In this document: in pieces, positions 63,743 through 64,000 of the stretch | How the letters are laid out: every line of letters starts with the position of its first letter | Position numbering within the stretch: the first letter of the stretch is position 1 | DNA from: Symbiodinium sp. CCMP2592 | Taxonomy: Eukaryota > Sar > Dinophyceae > Suessiales > Symbiodiniaceae | DNA length: 64,000 bases | Assembly: GCA_905221615.1 (NCBI GenBank) | Contig: CAJNDT010004657.1 | Coordinates: 124,001 to 188,000 of the forward strand | Direction: 5' to 3' | The notes under the pieces: model-generated | What the model was told of the DNA's origin: nothing | The model's input: only the letters and a program-made list of their open reading frames with translations | The model's database searches: none | Program-made: the position numbers and the translations under genes

Positions 63743-64000
63743 ATTTTCTCAGCTTCGCGGATCATGTAGTAGTATAAGCTGGCGATCCTGTACGCTTGAT
63801 TCCAGCTCGCATGCTCGTTCTCATCTTGCCATAAGACCTCTTGTTGTGCCCATGCAATGGCATTGTTGCTGACACAGCCGCGAAACTGGAGTGCATCATG
63901 GTACTCCAGGAACTCCTTTGTGAAGGCGGTGTTGCTGTTGACAAAGATGACGTCCATCTGATCATGTCGCATTGTGTTAAGCTTCTTGCCACCCTGTTTC
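63739..64000 (-). pseudogene. Transposase-like protein, N-terminal side, partial
   Basis: Minus frame open from the window edge, reading DVIFVNSNTAFTKEFLEYHD and NQAYRIASLYYYMIREAEKM up to Trp at 63739-63741. The 97-codon frame starting at ATG 63972 is also open upstream to 64000, so the real start is outside. Past the Trp codon the sequence changes to inverted DNA. Confidence 0.6.

Overview
This looks like a gene-poor, intron-rich stretch of a eukaryotic nuclear genome, most likely a dinoflagellate (Symbiodiniaceae-like). The supports are: a first-exon-like HU/bacterial-histone-like N-terminus (14849-15004); a run of short plus-strand coiled-coil exons of a style I associate with dinoflagellates (9.4-24.1 kb); a CCCTAAA-type interstitial telomeric tract (38478); microsatellites of almost every kind; and no operon structure, long intact gene, rRNA or tRNA. 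This assignment is from memory of protein families and base composition, not from a search.

Layout. 0-9.4 kb is nearly featureless apart from a 15-bp minisatellite reading Trp-Gln-Ser-Asn-Gly. 9.4-24.1 kb carries at least ten short plus-strand open segments with coiled-coil character, several beginning right after an AG acceptor; they may be exons of one or more large coiled-coil genes, some with frame damage. Inside this stretch, 16.3-18.6 kb is a simple-repeat/satellite block: a 44-bp satellite in dimeric arrangement, split by a 524-bp inverted-repeat insertion with a candidate CATATAT target duplication, followed by a cluster of palindromic GGGGTCTA motifs. 24-41 kb holds scattered coding-like frames on both strands; the best is a PPPDE-like (deSUMOylase/deubiquitinase-type) exon at 37.25 kb. 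41.7-46.4 kb contains two near-identical ~0.88-kb direct repeats 2.9 kb apart. A MITE family is present in two copies (11.62 and 42.64 kb).

52.4-58.2 kb is a dense repeat field. It holds a 373-residue acidic open frame, a hairpin element whose stem covaries between two copies, a 96-bp tandem array that stays open in one frame, 53-bp and 104-bp direct repeat pairs, and a ~0.4-kb duplication. 58-62.9 kb has long microsatellites and no supported gene.

The right edge (62.9-64 kb) is the most striking part. It is a transposase-like gene, probably KDZ-related, on the minus strand, whose central ~450 bp has been inverted between 4-bp GTGG/CCAC inverted repeats. Both junctions preserve codon phase. 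The gene continues past the window edge.

Most long open frames here are of uncertain reality. Confidences are deliberately low where only frame openness and residue composition support a call.
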